Part shown: positions 45,773 to 54,513 of the stretch, in pieces
Position numbering within the stretch: the first letter of the stretch is position 1
Layout: each line of letters opens with the position of its first letter
NCBI RefSeq assembly: GCF_014192155.1
Contig: NZ_JACHXO010000002.1
Location: 496,001-560,000 of the forward strand
Direction: 5' to 3'
Source: Roseateles terrae
GTDB lineage: Bacteria; Pseudomonadota; Gammaproteobacteria; Burkholderiales; Burkholderiaceae_C
Length of the DNA: 64,000 bases
Notes under the pieces: generated by a model
The model's database searches: none
What the model was told of the DNA's origin: nothing
Seen by the model: the letters and a program-made list of their open reading frames with translations, nothing else
Translations under genes and position numbers: made by a program

Positions 45773-45800
45773 TCAGTCCGCAGCCCTTGGAGCCAGGTTC
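45773..45800 (-). promoter_or_regulatory. weak GAACC-N16-GGACTGA box before the 594-aa gene
   Basis: On the minus strand TGAACC, 16 bases, then GGACTGA, differing from the array consensus nGACAnA at one position. Only six bases separate it from the ATG at 45766, so transcription would begin at or near the start codon. It may be a leaderless promoter or a chance match. Confidence 0.3.
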
Positions 45801-45877
45801 AGCGCGCTGGGGGTTCCCCCCGGGTGGGGGCCCCGGGGGAAGGCCGCGGCGCAGGGCCGGGCCGTCAGGGCTGGCCG

Positions 45878-46960
45878 TCAGGGCTTGATGCGCAGCTGCG
45901 TGCCTTCACGCGCGTCCGCCACGCGCTCCTGGCCGCGAGCACCCACCTGGTAGTACACCTTCAACCACTTGGTGTCGCCCACTGCCGGGTCGCGGTCGGC
46001 CAGGCTGTTGTTCACCTTGATGTCCAGCACGCCGCCACGGCTGAGATAGCGGATGCGGTCGGTGACGTCCAGCTGGCGGTTGCCGGTGCCATAGGTGGCG
46101 CGGTTGATGATCAGGCGGTTGTCCGACTGCTCCGGACGTGGTTGCTGATAGCCGCCGCCAGGGCGGCCGTCCCAGCCGCCGTTCCACTGGCCGTCGCCCC
46201 AGTTGCCCCGGCCCCAGCCGGTGAAATTGTTGCCATCGACCCAGTCGCCTTCACGGTAGTCGAAATTGCGGATCTCGCCATTGCGACCGCGGGCGGTGAT
46301 GCGCAGCGTCTTGCGCGCGCCGACGGCCGGATCTTCACGGAACAGCTCGTTGGCCAGCTTGAAGCGGCGGTCCGCACGGGCCAGTTCCTTCAGGCGGCCG
46401 GTCACGTCGATGTTGCGGTCGGCCGTGCCGTAGCGGGCTTGCAGGATGGCCCAGTCGCCGTCGTCCTGTCCGTCATTGTTGTTGCCGTAGCCGCCATTGC
46501 CACCGGACCCGGGGCGCGGGCCGTCCCAGCTGCCGTTCCAGTCATGGTGGCCCCAGTCGCCGCGGCTCCAGCCGGTGAACTTGCTGCCGTCCACCCAGTC
46601 ACCTTCGCGATAGTCAAAGTTGCGCCATTCGCCGTTGCGGCCCTTGGCGATGATGCGCAGGGTCTTGCGGTCGCCGACGGCAGGGTCTTCACGGAAGAGC
46701 TCATTGCGGACCTTGAACGAACGGTCCTCGCGGGCCAGTTCCTTCAGGCGGCTGGTGACATCGATGTTGCGCTGGGCTGTGCCGTAGCGGGCGTTGACGA
46801 TCTGCCAGTCGCCGTCATCGTCGTTGTAGGCGAATGCAGTGGAGGCGGTCAGCAGTGTCAGGGCCACCAGCAGCCAGCGGCGCAGCCACTGCGGCAGCAG
46901 GGAGACCGGTGCGGGCCCCCGCGTGGCAGCCGTGCGGGAAATCGAAGAAGTCGGGCTCAT
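45878..46960 (-). CDS. secreted protein with three DUF3395-like repeats
   Basis: A 360-aa protein. The start at 46960 (MSPTSSISRTA) is chosen because it gives a signal peptide with a hydrophobic core 'WLLVALTLLTASTAFAYN' ending in AFA; the frame continues open upstream without good coding signal. Three copies of a β-rich repeat of about 100 aa follow. Each starts 'IxxARYGTxxRxxDVTxRL' and continues 'ELFREDPAVGDRKTLRI' and 'GEWRNFDYREGDWVDG'; copies one and two are nearly identical. Copies are joined by Gly/Asn/Trp-rich linkers. The pattern matches DUF3395, also found at the C-terminus of some DnaJ proteins. Probably periplasmic or surface-exposed; function unknown. Confidence 0.8.
   Translation of the reverse strand: MSPTSSISRTAATRGPAPVSLLPQWLRRWLLVALTLLTASTAFAYNDDDGDWQIVNARYGTAQRNIDVTSRLKELAREDRSFKVRNELFREDPAVGDRKTLRIIAKGRNGEWRNFDYREGDWVDGSKFTGWSRGDWGHHDWNGSWDGPRPGSGGNGGYGNNNDGQDDGDWAILQARYGTADRNIDVTGRLKELARADRRFKLANELFREDPAVGARKTLRITARGRNGEIRNFDYREGDWVDGNNFTGWGRGNWGDGQWNGGWDGRPGGGYQQPRPEQSDNRLIINRATYGTGNRQLDVTDRIRYLSRGGVLDIKVNNSLADRDPAVGDTKWLKVYYQVGARGQERVADAREGTQLRIKP
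46050..46815. repeat. direct repeats of a ~340-base DUF3395 coding unit
   Basis: The coding unit for 'DxxGDWxIxxARYGT...YREGDWVDGxxFTGW' is present twice in strongly similar form (about 46160-46470 and 46530-46815), with a more diverged third copy at about 45890-46110. This indicates intragenic duplication. Confidence 0.6.
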
Positions 46961-47214
46961 GAAGCCGGACGAAGCGGAAAGTGCCTTCAAGGAAGTGCTC
47001 CGGAAATCAGATGGACGGATTGTTGCTTCAACGGATGAGCCCGCCACCGGGTGGACCGGAGATGTTGCACAGGTGTTACAGGGCGTCTGCGCGACGCAAG
47101 TCTGTTGAGCCTGGGGATGGACAGACGCGCCGACGTACGCCATCCGCCGTATAGGTGGGCGGCAGCCCGCTCCCTAGCATCCAGGTGTTCCTTCACCCTT
47201 CCTGGAGCTCTGAC

Positions 47215-48507
47215 ATGTCTGCACCGATGTCCCCCCGGTCTTCCCGTCGCCACGCCGTCAAGGTGCTGGCCGCTGCCAGTGCGCTGGCTGGCCTGAGCCT
47301 GACCGCCCTGCCCGCCTTCGCCGCCGACACCATCAAGGTCGGTGTGCTGCACAGCCTCTCCGGCACCATGGCCATCTCGGAGACGGTGCTCAAGGACACC
47401 GTGCTGATGGCGATCGACGAGATCAATGCCAAGGGCGGCGTGCTGGGCAAGAAGCTGGAGCCGGTGGTGGTGGACCCGGCATCCAACTGGCCGCTGTTTG
47501 CGGAAAAGACCCGTCAGCTGCTCACGCAGGACAAGGTGGCCGTCATCTTCGGCTGCTGGACTTCGGTCTCCCGCAAGTCGGTGCTGCCGGTGGTGGAGGA
47601 GCTCAATGGCCTGCTGTTCTATCCGGTGCAGTATGAAGGGGAAGAGCTGAGCAAGAACGTGTTCTACACCGGCGCGGCCCCCAATCAGCAAGCCATCCCG
47701 GCGGTGGACTACCTGATGAGCAAGGACGGCGGCGGCGCCAAGCGCTGGGTGCTGCTGGGCACCGACTATGTGTACCCGCGCACCACCAACAAGATCCTGC
47801 GCGCCTATCTGCACAGCAAGGGCGTGAAGGACAGTGACATCGACGAGAAGTACACCCCCTTCGGCCATAGCGACTATCAAACCATCGTGGCCGACATCAA
47901 GAAGTTCTCGGCGGGTGGCAAGACGGCGGTGGTCTCCACCATCAACGGCGACTCCAATGTGCCTTTCTACAAGGAGCTGGGCAATGCCGGCCTGAAGGCC
48001 AAGGATGTGCCGGTGGTGGCCTTCTCGGTGGGAGAAGAGGAACTGCGCGGCGTGGACACCAAGCCGCTGGTGGGCCATCTGGCGGCGTGGAACTATTTCA
48101 TGTCGATCAAGAACCCGACCAACGATGCCTTCATCAAGAAGTGGTCGGCCTATGCGAAGGCCAAGAACATTCCGGGCCACAAGGACAAGCCGCTGACCAA
48201 TGACCCGATGGAAGCCACCTACATCGGCATCAACATGTGGAAGCAGGCGGTGGAGAAGGCCCAGAGCACCGATGTGGACAAGGTGATCGCCGCCATGGCG
48301 GGCCAGACCTTCAGCGCGCCGTCGGGCATCACGTCGAAGATGGACGAGAAGAACCACCACCTGCACAAGTCGGTCTTCATCGGCGAGATCCGCGCCGACG
48401 GCCAGTTCAACGTGGTGTGGAAGACGCCGGCACCGGTCAAGGCCAAGCCCTGGAGCCCTTACATCGCCGGCAATGAATCCAAGCCGGACGAACCGGCCAA
48501 GAAGTAA
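47215..48507 (+). CDS. urtA: urea ABC transporter substrate-binding protein UrtA
   Basis: A 430-aa periplasmic protein. The start at 47215 (MSAPMSPRSSRRHAVK) gives a signal peptide ending 'ALPAFAADT'. The mature protein begins 'IKVGVLHSLSGTMAISETVL', near-invariant in UrtA. Also present are 'AVIFGCWTSVSRKSVLPVVE' and 'LFYPVQYEGEE', urea-site regions of this branch of the amide/branched-chain amino acid receptor family. It delivers urea to UrtBC. It is the first gene of urtABCDE; the 254-base upstream gap, divergent from the DUF3395 gene, should hold the promoter, but I could not identify NtrC or sigma-54 sites in it. Confidence 0.96.
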   Translation: MSAPMSPRSSRRHAVKVLAAASALAGLSLTALPAFAADTIKVGVLHSLSGTMAISETVLKDTVLMAIDEINAKGGVLGKKLEPVVVDPASNWPLFAEKTRQLLTQDKVAVIFGCWTSVSRKSVLPVVEELNGLLFYPVQYEGEELSKNVFYTGAAPNQQAIPAVDYLMSKDGGGAKRWVLLGTDYVYPRTTNKILRAYLHSKGVKDSDIDEKYTPFGHSDYQTIVADIKKFSAGGKTAVVSTINGDSNVPFYKELGNAGLKAKDVPVVAFSVGEEELRGVDTKPLVGHLAAWNYFMSIKNPTNDAFIKKWSAYAKAKNIPGHKDKPLTNDPMEATYIGINMWKQAVEKAQSTDVDKVIAAMAGQTFSAPSGITSKMDEKNHHLHKSVFIGEIRADGQFNVVWKTPAPVKAKPWSPYIAGNESKPDEPAKK

Positions 48508-48592
48508 GCCGGTGTCCTGGGGGCCGGCCAACGGCCCCTGTTCTCTCTGGCGCTGTTTGCGCGCCAGGGGACTGTCTCGTTGGGAGTCCATC

Positions 48593-50209
48593 ATGTTGTC
48601 ACGTCCGGCCTGGCCGTTCTCAGGGCTTGCCAGCGCCCTCGCCCCCTGGCTGCTGGCGCTGGGCTGCGCCTTGCCGGGCCTGGCTCAGGCCTTGACCCCG
48701 GCGCAGGCCCTAGCGCTGGCCCAGGGCGAGACCGACGAGCGCATCGCCACTCTCAATGCCTTGGTCGCACAGCCACAGCCCCAGCCGCGTGATGCGCTGG
48801 TCCTGACGGCAATGGCCGAGGAACGGCTGAAGCTCGTCGGCACCCGCGTGCTGGTGCAGGACGGCGATCAACTCACCGATGCGGTCACCGGCGCCGTGGT
48901 GACACCGGCGCCGGAGGGGCTGGGAGATGTGATGCTCAACAACCGGTTGCGGGGAGAACTCGACGGTGCACTGGCCAGCCTGCGCCTGGCGAGTCCCGAG
49001 CCGAAGGAACGGCTGGCTGCCGCGCGCGCCCTGCTCGATGCCGGGGTGGACGAAACCAAGGCGCCGCTGCTGGCCCGGGCGTTGGCCGCCGAAAAGGACG
49101 ACACCGTCAAGGAGGCCCTGGCGCTGACTCAGGCCGCCGCGCTGGCCGGCAGCGCCGATGCGGCCAAGCGGCTGCAGGCGGCACGTCTGCTGGGCGAGTC
49201 TCACAGCCCGGAAACGCGCCTGCTGCTGAATCAGCGCCTGGCTGACGAGCAGGACCCTGCGGTGCTGGCCGCGCTGCGCAAATCTCTGGCGCAGGTGGAA
49301 TCGACCCTGGCCTGGGGCGAGCGCGTCGGCGCGCTGTTCACTGGCGTGAGCCTGGCCAGTATCCTGCTGCTGGTGGCGCTCGGCCTGGCCATCACCTATG
49401 GCCTGATGGGCGTGATCAACATGGCGCATGGCGAGCTGATGATGATCGGCGCCTATGCCACGTACCTGGTGCAGGTTGCCTTCCGCCAGTGGCTGCCGCC
49501 GGAATGGTTCGGTGCGTATCTGGTCGTGGCGGTGCCGGCGGCCTTTCTTGCATCGGCCGCGGTGGGCGCCCTGCTGGAGCGGACGGTGCTGCGCTGGCTC
49601 TACGGCCGGCCGCTGGAGACCCTGCTCGCCACCTGGGGCCTGAGCCTGATTCTGATGCAGGCGGTGCGCAGCCTCTTCGGCGCGCAGAACGTGGCGGTGG
49701 AAAGCCCGGCCTGGATGGCCGGCTCCCTGCACCTGCTGCCGGGGCTGGCACTGCCGACCAACCGGCTGGTGATCATCGTGTTTGCGGTGGCGGTGCTGGG
49801 CGGCATGGCCCTGCTGATCGGCCGCACCCGCCTGGGCCTGTTCGTGCGGGCGGTGACGCAGAACCGTCCGATCGCCGCCTGCATGGGCGTGCCGACGGCG
49901 CGCGTCGACACCTACGCCTTTGCGCTCGGCTCCGGCCTGGCGGGCCTGGCGGGCTGCGCGCTCAGTCAGGTCGGCAATGTGGGGCCGGACCTCGGTCAGA
50001 GCTACATCGTGGATGCCTTCATGGTGGTGGTGCTGGGCGGTGTCGGCCAGCTCGCCGGCACGGTGCTCGCGGCCCTGGGCCTGGGACTGGCCAACAAGGC
50101 GCTGGAAGGTGTGGTGGGGGCCGTGCTCGCCAAGATCGCCGTGCTGGTCTTCATCATCGTCTTCATCCAGAAGCGTCCGCAGGGGCTGTTTGCGGTGAGG
50201 ACCCGATGA
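48593..50209 (+). CDS. urtB: urea ABC transporter permease UrtB
   Basis: A 538-aa inner-membrane protein. The start at 48593 (MLSRPAWPF) has GGGAG upstream and a signal peptide ending 'LAQALT'. Residues 30-240 form the α-helical, probably periplasmic, extension characteristic of UrtB rather than LivH ('DETKAPLLARALAAEKDDTV'). The C-terminal permease has 'GLAITYGLMGVINMAHGELM', the LivH-family hallmark, and 'DAFMVVVLGGVGQLAGT'. It forms the urea channel with UrtC. It lies 85 bases after urtA. Confidence 0.95.
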   Translation: MLSRPAWPFSGLASALAPWLLALGCALPGLAQALTPAQALALAQGETDERIATLNALVAQPQPQPRDALVLTAMAEERLKLVGTRVLVQDGDQLTDAVTGAVVTPAPEGLGDVMLNNRLRGELDGALASLRLASPEPKERLAAARALLDAGVDETKAPLLARALAAEKDDTVKEALALTQAAALAGSADAAKRLQAARLLGESHSPETRLLLNQRLADEQDPAVLAALRKSLAQVESTLAWGERVGALFTGVSLASILLLVALGLAITYGLMGVINMAHGELMMIGAYATYLVQVAFRQWLPPEWFGAYLVVAVPAAFLASAAVGALLERTVLRWLYGRPLETLLATWGLSLILMQAVRSLFGAQNVAVESPAWMAGSLHLLPGLALPTNRLVIIVFAVAVLGGMALLIGRTRLGLFVRAVTQNRPIAACMGVPTARVDTYAFALGSGLAGLAGCALSQVGNVGPDLGQSYIVDAFMVVVLGGVGQLAGTVLAALGLGLANKALEGVVGAVLAKIAVLVFIIVFIQKRPQGLFAVRTR

Positions 50210-50282
50210 ACTGCACATGCCCTTCGTGGGCCCCGGCCTTACGGCCATCGGCCCGTCTCCCCTTGCCGTCCCCGCTGCTGTG

Positions 50283-51434
50283 ATGGACCGCCTCATGACT
50301 TCCTCCCCCTCCGCTTCGACCTCTCCGACCCTGCTGCTGCCCACGCCCCCCGCTCTGCTCAGCCGCGGCGGCTGGATCGGTCTGGCGCTGGCGGTGCTGC
50401 TGGCCTGCCTGGTGATGCCGCTGCTCAACCTGGCCGTGCCACCGGAGCATCCGCTGCATCTGGACGGCTACTGGGTCAGCCTGCTGGGCAAGTTCTGCTG
50501 CTACGCGCTGTGTGCCCTGGCCATGGACCTGATCTGGGGCTTCACCGGCATCCTGTCGCTGGGACACGGCCTGTACTTCGCGCTCGGCGGCTACGTGATG
50601 GGCATGCACCTGATGCGCCAGATCGGCACCGACGGCCAGTACCGCAGCGAGTTGCCGGACTTCATGGTGTTCCTCGACTGGAAGACCCTGCCCTGGCACT
50701 GGACCCTGAGCGACAGCTTCACCGCCACGCTGCTGCTGGTGCTGCTGGTGCCGGGCACCGTCGCGTTCGTGTTTGGCTTCTTCGCCTTCCGCTCACGCAT
50801 CCAGGGCGTGTACTTCTCGATCATCACCCAGGCCATGACCTATGCGGCGATGCTGCTGTTCTTCCGCAATGAAACCGGCTTCGGCGGCAACAACGGCTTC
50901 ACTGACTTCAAGCGCATCCTGGGCCTGTCGATCACCACGCCGGGCATGCGCATGACGCTGTTTGTGCTGAGTGCGCTGTGTCTGGTCGCGGCCTTCCTCG
51001 GCCTGCGCTGGCTCACGCGCGCCAAGTTCGGCCGGGTGCTGAGCGCGGTGCGGGATGCCGAGTCGCGGCTGATGTTCTGTGGATATTCGCCGCTGCCCTA
51101 CAAGCTGGCGGCCTGGGTGCTGTCGGCGCTGCTGTGCGGCGTGGCCGGTGCGCTCTATGTGCCGCAGGTCGGCATCATCAATCCCAGCGAAATGAGCGTG
51201 GCCAACTCGATCGAGATCGCGGTGTGGGCGGCCGTCGGCGGGCGTGGCACGCTGGCGGGCCCGATTGCCGGCGCCTTTGCCGTCAATGGCGCCAAGAGCT
51301 GGCTGACCCAGGTGGCGCCGGAATTCTGGCTGTATGTGCTGGGTGCTCTGTTCGTGGCGGTGACGCTCTTCATGCCGGACGGCATTGCCGGCCTGGTCAA
51401 GCGGCTGCGCCGCTCCCGCAAGGAGGCCGCATGA
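50283..51434 (+). CDS. urtC: urea ABC transporter permease UrtC
   Basis: A 383-aa inner-membrane protein of the LivM family with about nine to ten helices. 'CALAMDLIWGFTGILSLGHG' and 'GGNNGFTDFKRILGL' are UrtC-typical; the end has 'WAAVGGRGTLAGPIAGAFAV'. The start is uncertain: ATG at 50217, 50283 or 50295 are all in frame and none has a strong ribosome site; 50283 is taken as a compromise. The stop overlaps the urtD start (ATGA). Confidence 0.93.
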   Translation: MDRLMTSSPSASTSPTLLLPTPPALLSRGGWIGLALAVLLACLVMPLLNLAVPPEHPLHLDGYWVSLLGKFCCYALCALAMDLIWGFTGILSLGHGLYFALGGYVMGMHLMRQIGTDGQYRSELPDFMVFLDWKTLPWHWTLSDSFTATLLLVLLVPGTVAFVFGFFAFRSRIQGVYFSIITQAMTYAAMLLFFRNETGFGGNNGFTDFKRILGLSITTPGMRMTLFVLSALCLVAAFLGLRWLTRAKFGRVLSAVRDAESRLMFCGYSPLPYKLAAWVLSALLCGVAGALYVPQVGIINPSEMSVANSIEIAVWAAVGGRGTLAGPIAGAFAVNGAKSWLTQVAPEFWLYVLGALFVAVTLFMPDGIAGLVKRLRRSRKEAA

Positions 51435-52267
51435 ATCCCGACCTGCTGGAGCAAGGGGCGGAGCGGCTGGCGCGGGCCAGCGGCCCCGGATATGGCCGTC
51501 TGGTGCAGCCCGGCGCGCTGGACCTGACCCACGGCCGCATCCTCTACCTGGAAGACGTGCATGTGAGCTTCGATGGCTTCAAGGCCATCAACGGACTGTC
51601 CATCGACATCGCGCCCGGCGAGCTGCGCTGCATCATCGGCCCCAATGGCGCCGGCAAGACCACGATGATGGACATCATCACTGGCAAAACCCGGCCCGAT
51701 ACCGGCACCGTCTTCTTCGGCGGCACCATCAATCTGCTGCGGCACAGCGAAGCCGAGATTGCCCAGCTGGGCATCGGCCGCAAATTCCAGCGGCCGACGG
51801 TGTTCGAGGCGCTGTCCGTCTACGAGAACCTTGAGCTGGCCCTGCAAGGCGACCGGCGGCTGCGGGCCTCCGTCTGGGGGCGGCTGAGCGGTGCCCAGCA
51901 GGACCGGCTGGCGGAGGTGCTGACTCTCATCCGCCTGGCCGACCAGATGTCGCGCCCGGCCGGGCTGCTCAGCCACGGTCAGAAGCAGTGGCTGGAGATC
52001 GGCATGCTGCTGGTGCAGGACCCCAAGCTGCTGCTGCTGGATGAGCCGGTCGCGGGCATGACCGATCAGGAAACCGAACGCACCGCCGAGCTGATCCTCA
52101 CCCTCAAGGGCCGGCACAGCATCATCGTGGTGGAGCACGACATGGGCTTTGTGGACACCATCGCCGAGAAGGTCACCGTGCTGGCCGAAGGCGCGGTGTT
52201 GGCCGAGGGAACGCTGGCACAGGTGCAGGCGGACGAACGGGTGATTGAAACCTATCTGGGACGGTGA
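51431..52267 (+). CDS. urtD: urea ABC transporter ATPase UrtD
   Basis: A 278-aa cytosolic ATPase of the LivG type. Walker A is 'GPNGAGKTT', the signature is the unusual 'LSHGQKQWLEIGMLL' normal for UrtD, and Walker B is 'LLLLDEPVAGMT' followed by the switch His in 'VVEHDMGFVD'. A 40-residue N-terminal extension precedes 'LYLEDVHVSFDGFKAINGLS', as in other UrtD. Start by ATGA overlap with urtC, with AGGAGG just upstream. Confidence 0.96.
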   Translation: MNPDLLEQGAERLARASGPGYGRLVQPGALDLTHGRILYLEDVHVSFDGFKAINGLSIDIAPGELRCIIGPNGAGKTTMMDIITGKTRPDTGTVFFGGTINLLRHSEAEIAQLGIGRKFQRPTVFEALSVYENLELALQGDRRLRASVWGRLSGAQQDRLAEVLTLIRLADQMSRPAGLLSHGQKQWLEIGMLLVQDPKLLLLDEPVAGMTDQETERTAELILTLKGRHSIIVVEHDMGFVDTIAEKVTVLAEGAVLAEGTLAQVQADERVIETYLGR

Positions 52268-53016
52268 GCCACGTGAGCACAGACCATCAAGCCTCCACCA
52301 GCGACGCCGCCATGCTCAGCGCCGAAGGCATCCACCAGTATTACGGCGGCTCGCACATCCTGCGGGACGTGTCGGTGACCGCGCGTCCCGGTCGCATCAC
52401 CGTGCTGCTGGGCCGCAATGGCGTGGGCAAGACCAGCCTGCTCAAGAGCCTCATGGGGCTGGTGCCCATCCGGGCCGGCACGGTGACGCTGGCCGGTCAG
52501 GACATCAGCCGTGCCACGCCCTATCAGCGCGCGCGCGCCGGCATCGGCTATGTGCCGCAGGGACGGGAGATCTTCGCGCGCTTGACGGTTGAAGAAAACC
52601 TGCGCATGGGCCTGGCCAGCAAGCCCGGCGGCACCCCGGTGCCGGCGCATCTGTATGAGCTCTTTCCGGTGCTGCGGCAGATGCTGCGGCGCCGCGGCGG
52701 CGACCTCTCCGGCGGACAGCAGCAGCAGCTGGCGATTGCCCGCGCGCTGGCCGCGTCGCCAAGGCTGCTGATCCTGGACGAGCCGACCGAAGGCATCCAG
52801 CCCAGCATCATCAAGGACATCGGCCGCGTCATCCGCCGCCTGGCCGATGAAGGGCTGGACGGCCATCCGGTCGCGATCCTGCTGTGTGAGCAGTACTACG
52901 ACTTCGCCGCCGAACTGGCCGATGAATTCCTGGTGCTGGAGCGGGGTTCGGTGATTGCGCGCGGCGACCGGGCCGCCATGCAGCAGCCGGAGATTCGCGG
53001 GCTGGTGGCCATCTGA
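52264..53016 (+). CDS. urtE: urea ABC transporter ATPase UrtE
   Basis: A 250-aa cytosolic ATPase of the LivF type with a GTG start overlapping the urtD stop by four bases. Walker A 'GRNGVGKTS', signature 'LSGGQQQQLAIARAL', Walker B 'LLILDEPTEGIQPSIIKDIG'; the last stretch distinguishes UrtE from LivF. It pairs with UrtD under the UrtBC channel. It is the last gene of the operon, ending five bases from a convergent LysR gene. Confidence 0.96.
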   Translation: MSHVSTDHQASTSDAAMLSAEGIHQYYGGSHILRDVSVTARPGRITVLLGRNGVGKTSLLKSLMGLVPIRAGTVTLAGQDISRATPYQRARAGIGYVPQGREIFARLTVEENLRMGLASKPGGTPVPAHLYELFPVLRQMLRRRGGDLSGGQQQQLAIARALAASPRLLILDEPTEGIQPSIIKDIGRVIRRLADEGLDGHPVAILLCEQYYDFAAELADEFLVLERGSVIARGDRAAMQQPEIRGLVAI

Positions 53017-53020
53017 GCGC

Positions 53021-54007
53021 TTACTGCAGCACCGGCATGGTCGGCGTGCCGGCACGCACGGCGGCCGCCGCTTCCGACAGCATCTGACGCAGCCAGCGCT
53101 GCGCCGCGTCCAGTTCATGGCGCACATGCCAGACCTGGCTGATGTCGATGTCCGGCAGCTTGAACGGCAGCTCGCGGCTGGCCAGCAGACCGCTGATGCC
53201 GGTCGCCGGAATGAAGCTGTTGGGCAGCACCGTGAGCAGGTCCGACTGCTGGACCGCCAGACCGCCGGTGAAGAAGCTGTTGACGGTGATGGCCACGGTG
53301 CGCTGGCGGCCCAGGGCCTGCAGCGCATCGTCCACGAAGCCATGCGGCCGGCCGGCAAAACTCACCCGCAGATGCTGGGCGGCGCAGTAGGCGTCCAGCG
53401 TCAGCGCTTCGGGCGCGGCGAGCGGATGGTCCCGGCGCATCACGCACAGATAACGGCTCACGTACAGCGACGCCTTGCGGAAGGCCTCGCCGCCGGGCTG
53501 GCCCATCAGCGTCACGATGTCGGGGAAGAAGCCGATGGCCACGTCGGCGCGGCCCTGCTCCAGCATCTCCCGCGGATCGCGGGTCGTGAGCGGCACGATG
53601 CGCAGGCCCACATGCACACCGTCCTCCAGGAAGCGGCGCGCCAGCGACGGCACCACCAGCGCCGCGGTGGCATCGGCCATGGCCAGGGTGAAGCTGATCG
53701 TGTTGCCGGCCGCCTTGGGGTCGAAGGCCTGCGGGGCCAGGGCGTCCTGGAGGCTGGACAGCGCGGTGCGAACCGTCGGCCACAGGGCCAGCGCATGCGG
53801 GGTCGGGGCCACACCGGTGGGGGTGGGAATGAAGAGTTCCTCGTTGGTCGCTTCCCGCAGCCGCCGCAGCGCATTGCTGACCGCCGGCTGGGTGATGGCC
53901 AGGCGCTGCGCCGCGCGGGTGACGTGCCGCTCTTCCATCACCACATCGAACACACGCAGGAGGTTGAGGTCCAGGGTCCTGAAGTTGACGGGGCGGGAAC
54001 TGTGCAT
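53021..54007 (-). CDS. LysR-family transcriptional regulator
   Basis: A 328-aa regulator. The HTH region reads 'LDLNLLRVFDVVMEERHVTR' then 'QPAVSNALRRLREATNEELF', the NodD/LinR-type subgroup. The effector domain has 'GRADVAIGFFPD' and 'LLTVLPNSFIP'. It is convergent with urtE and divergent from a small unknown gene, so it need not control urea genes. Effector unknown. Confidence 0.9.
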   Translation of the reverse strand: MHSSRPVNFRTLDLNLLRVFDVVMEERHVTRAAQRLAITQPAVSNALRRLREATNEELFIPTPTGVAPTPHALALWPTVRTALSSLQDALAPQAFDPKAAGNTISFTLAMADATAALVVPSLARRFLEDGVHVGLRIVPLTTRDPREMLEQGRADVAIGFFPDIVTLMGQPGGEAFRKASLYVSRYLCVMRRDHPLAAPEALTLDAYCAAQHLRVSFAGRPHGFVDDALQALGRQRTVAITVNSFFTGGLAVQQSDLLTVLPNSFIPATGISGLLASRELPFKLPDIDISQVWHVRHELDAAQRWLRQMLSEAAAAVRAGTPTMPVLQ

Positions 54008-54150
54008 GCGCCGATGCTAGAGGAGAAGCCGGGTCATTCGCGTCAGTGATGACCCGATTCTGCTTCTCAATTGGGCAGAACTAAGTAAATACCCCAATAT
54101 CTCGCCATCGGTGCTGCGGCAGGTGTCGCGACCGACCACAAGGAATGCTC

Positions 54151-54405
54151 ATGACCACCCAGACCTTCGATGCTCCCCTGCAAGTCATGCCCGCCGACGT
54201 CCAGCGCGCCGGCATCGGCCGCCAGGCCGGTGAACGGGTGATCAACATCGCCACGGAAGTCATTGGCCTGATCGAGCTGGGCGCGCGTTTCATCGGTGAG
54301 CGCCGCCTGCGTGCCGCCATGCTGGCCGCTGCCCGTCAGGAAGACGCCGGCCGTCCGGCCTTCGCCGACTCGCTGCGTCGTGCCGCCGGCCACTCCTGGC
54401 TGTAA
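54151..54405 (+). CDS. small hypothetical protein, 84 aa
   Basis: An 84-aa protein beginning MTTQTFDAPLQVM, with AGGA six bases before the ATG at 54151 (an ATG at 54145 is also in frame). Residues 30-65 look like an amphipathic helix ('VINIATEVIGLIELGARF') followed by an Arg/Ala-rich part. I recognise no family. Good codon use and a ribosome site argue for a real gene. It is divergent from the LysR gene, a typical arrangement for a regulated target. The 108 bases after it contain GC-rich inverted repeats but no convincing terminator. Confidence 0.6.
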   Translation: MTTQTFDAPLQVMPADVQRAGIGRQAGERVINIATEVIGLIELGARFIGERRLRAAMLAAARQEDAGRPAFADSLRRAAGHSWL

Positions 54406-54513
54406 AGCCTGGCGGCCTGCGGGCCGCTGAGGTCGGCCTCGAGACCTCGCGGCCTCGTGGCTGCCGCGCCGGTTGAGCTTTTCAGCCCGAGCGGCATTCG
54501 GATGTGAAATACC

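Noticed and set aside
45611-47038. 475-aa plus-strand frame rich in Val/Ala across the DUF3395 gene
   Set aside because: It is the complement of the repeat-containing secreted gene; its regular Val-Ala pattern follows from the repeats.
47100-47214. Sigma-54/NtrC promoter for urtA
   Set aside because: No GG-N10-GC pattern of TGGCAC/TTGC type could be found at a suitable position.
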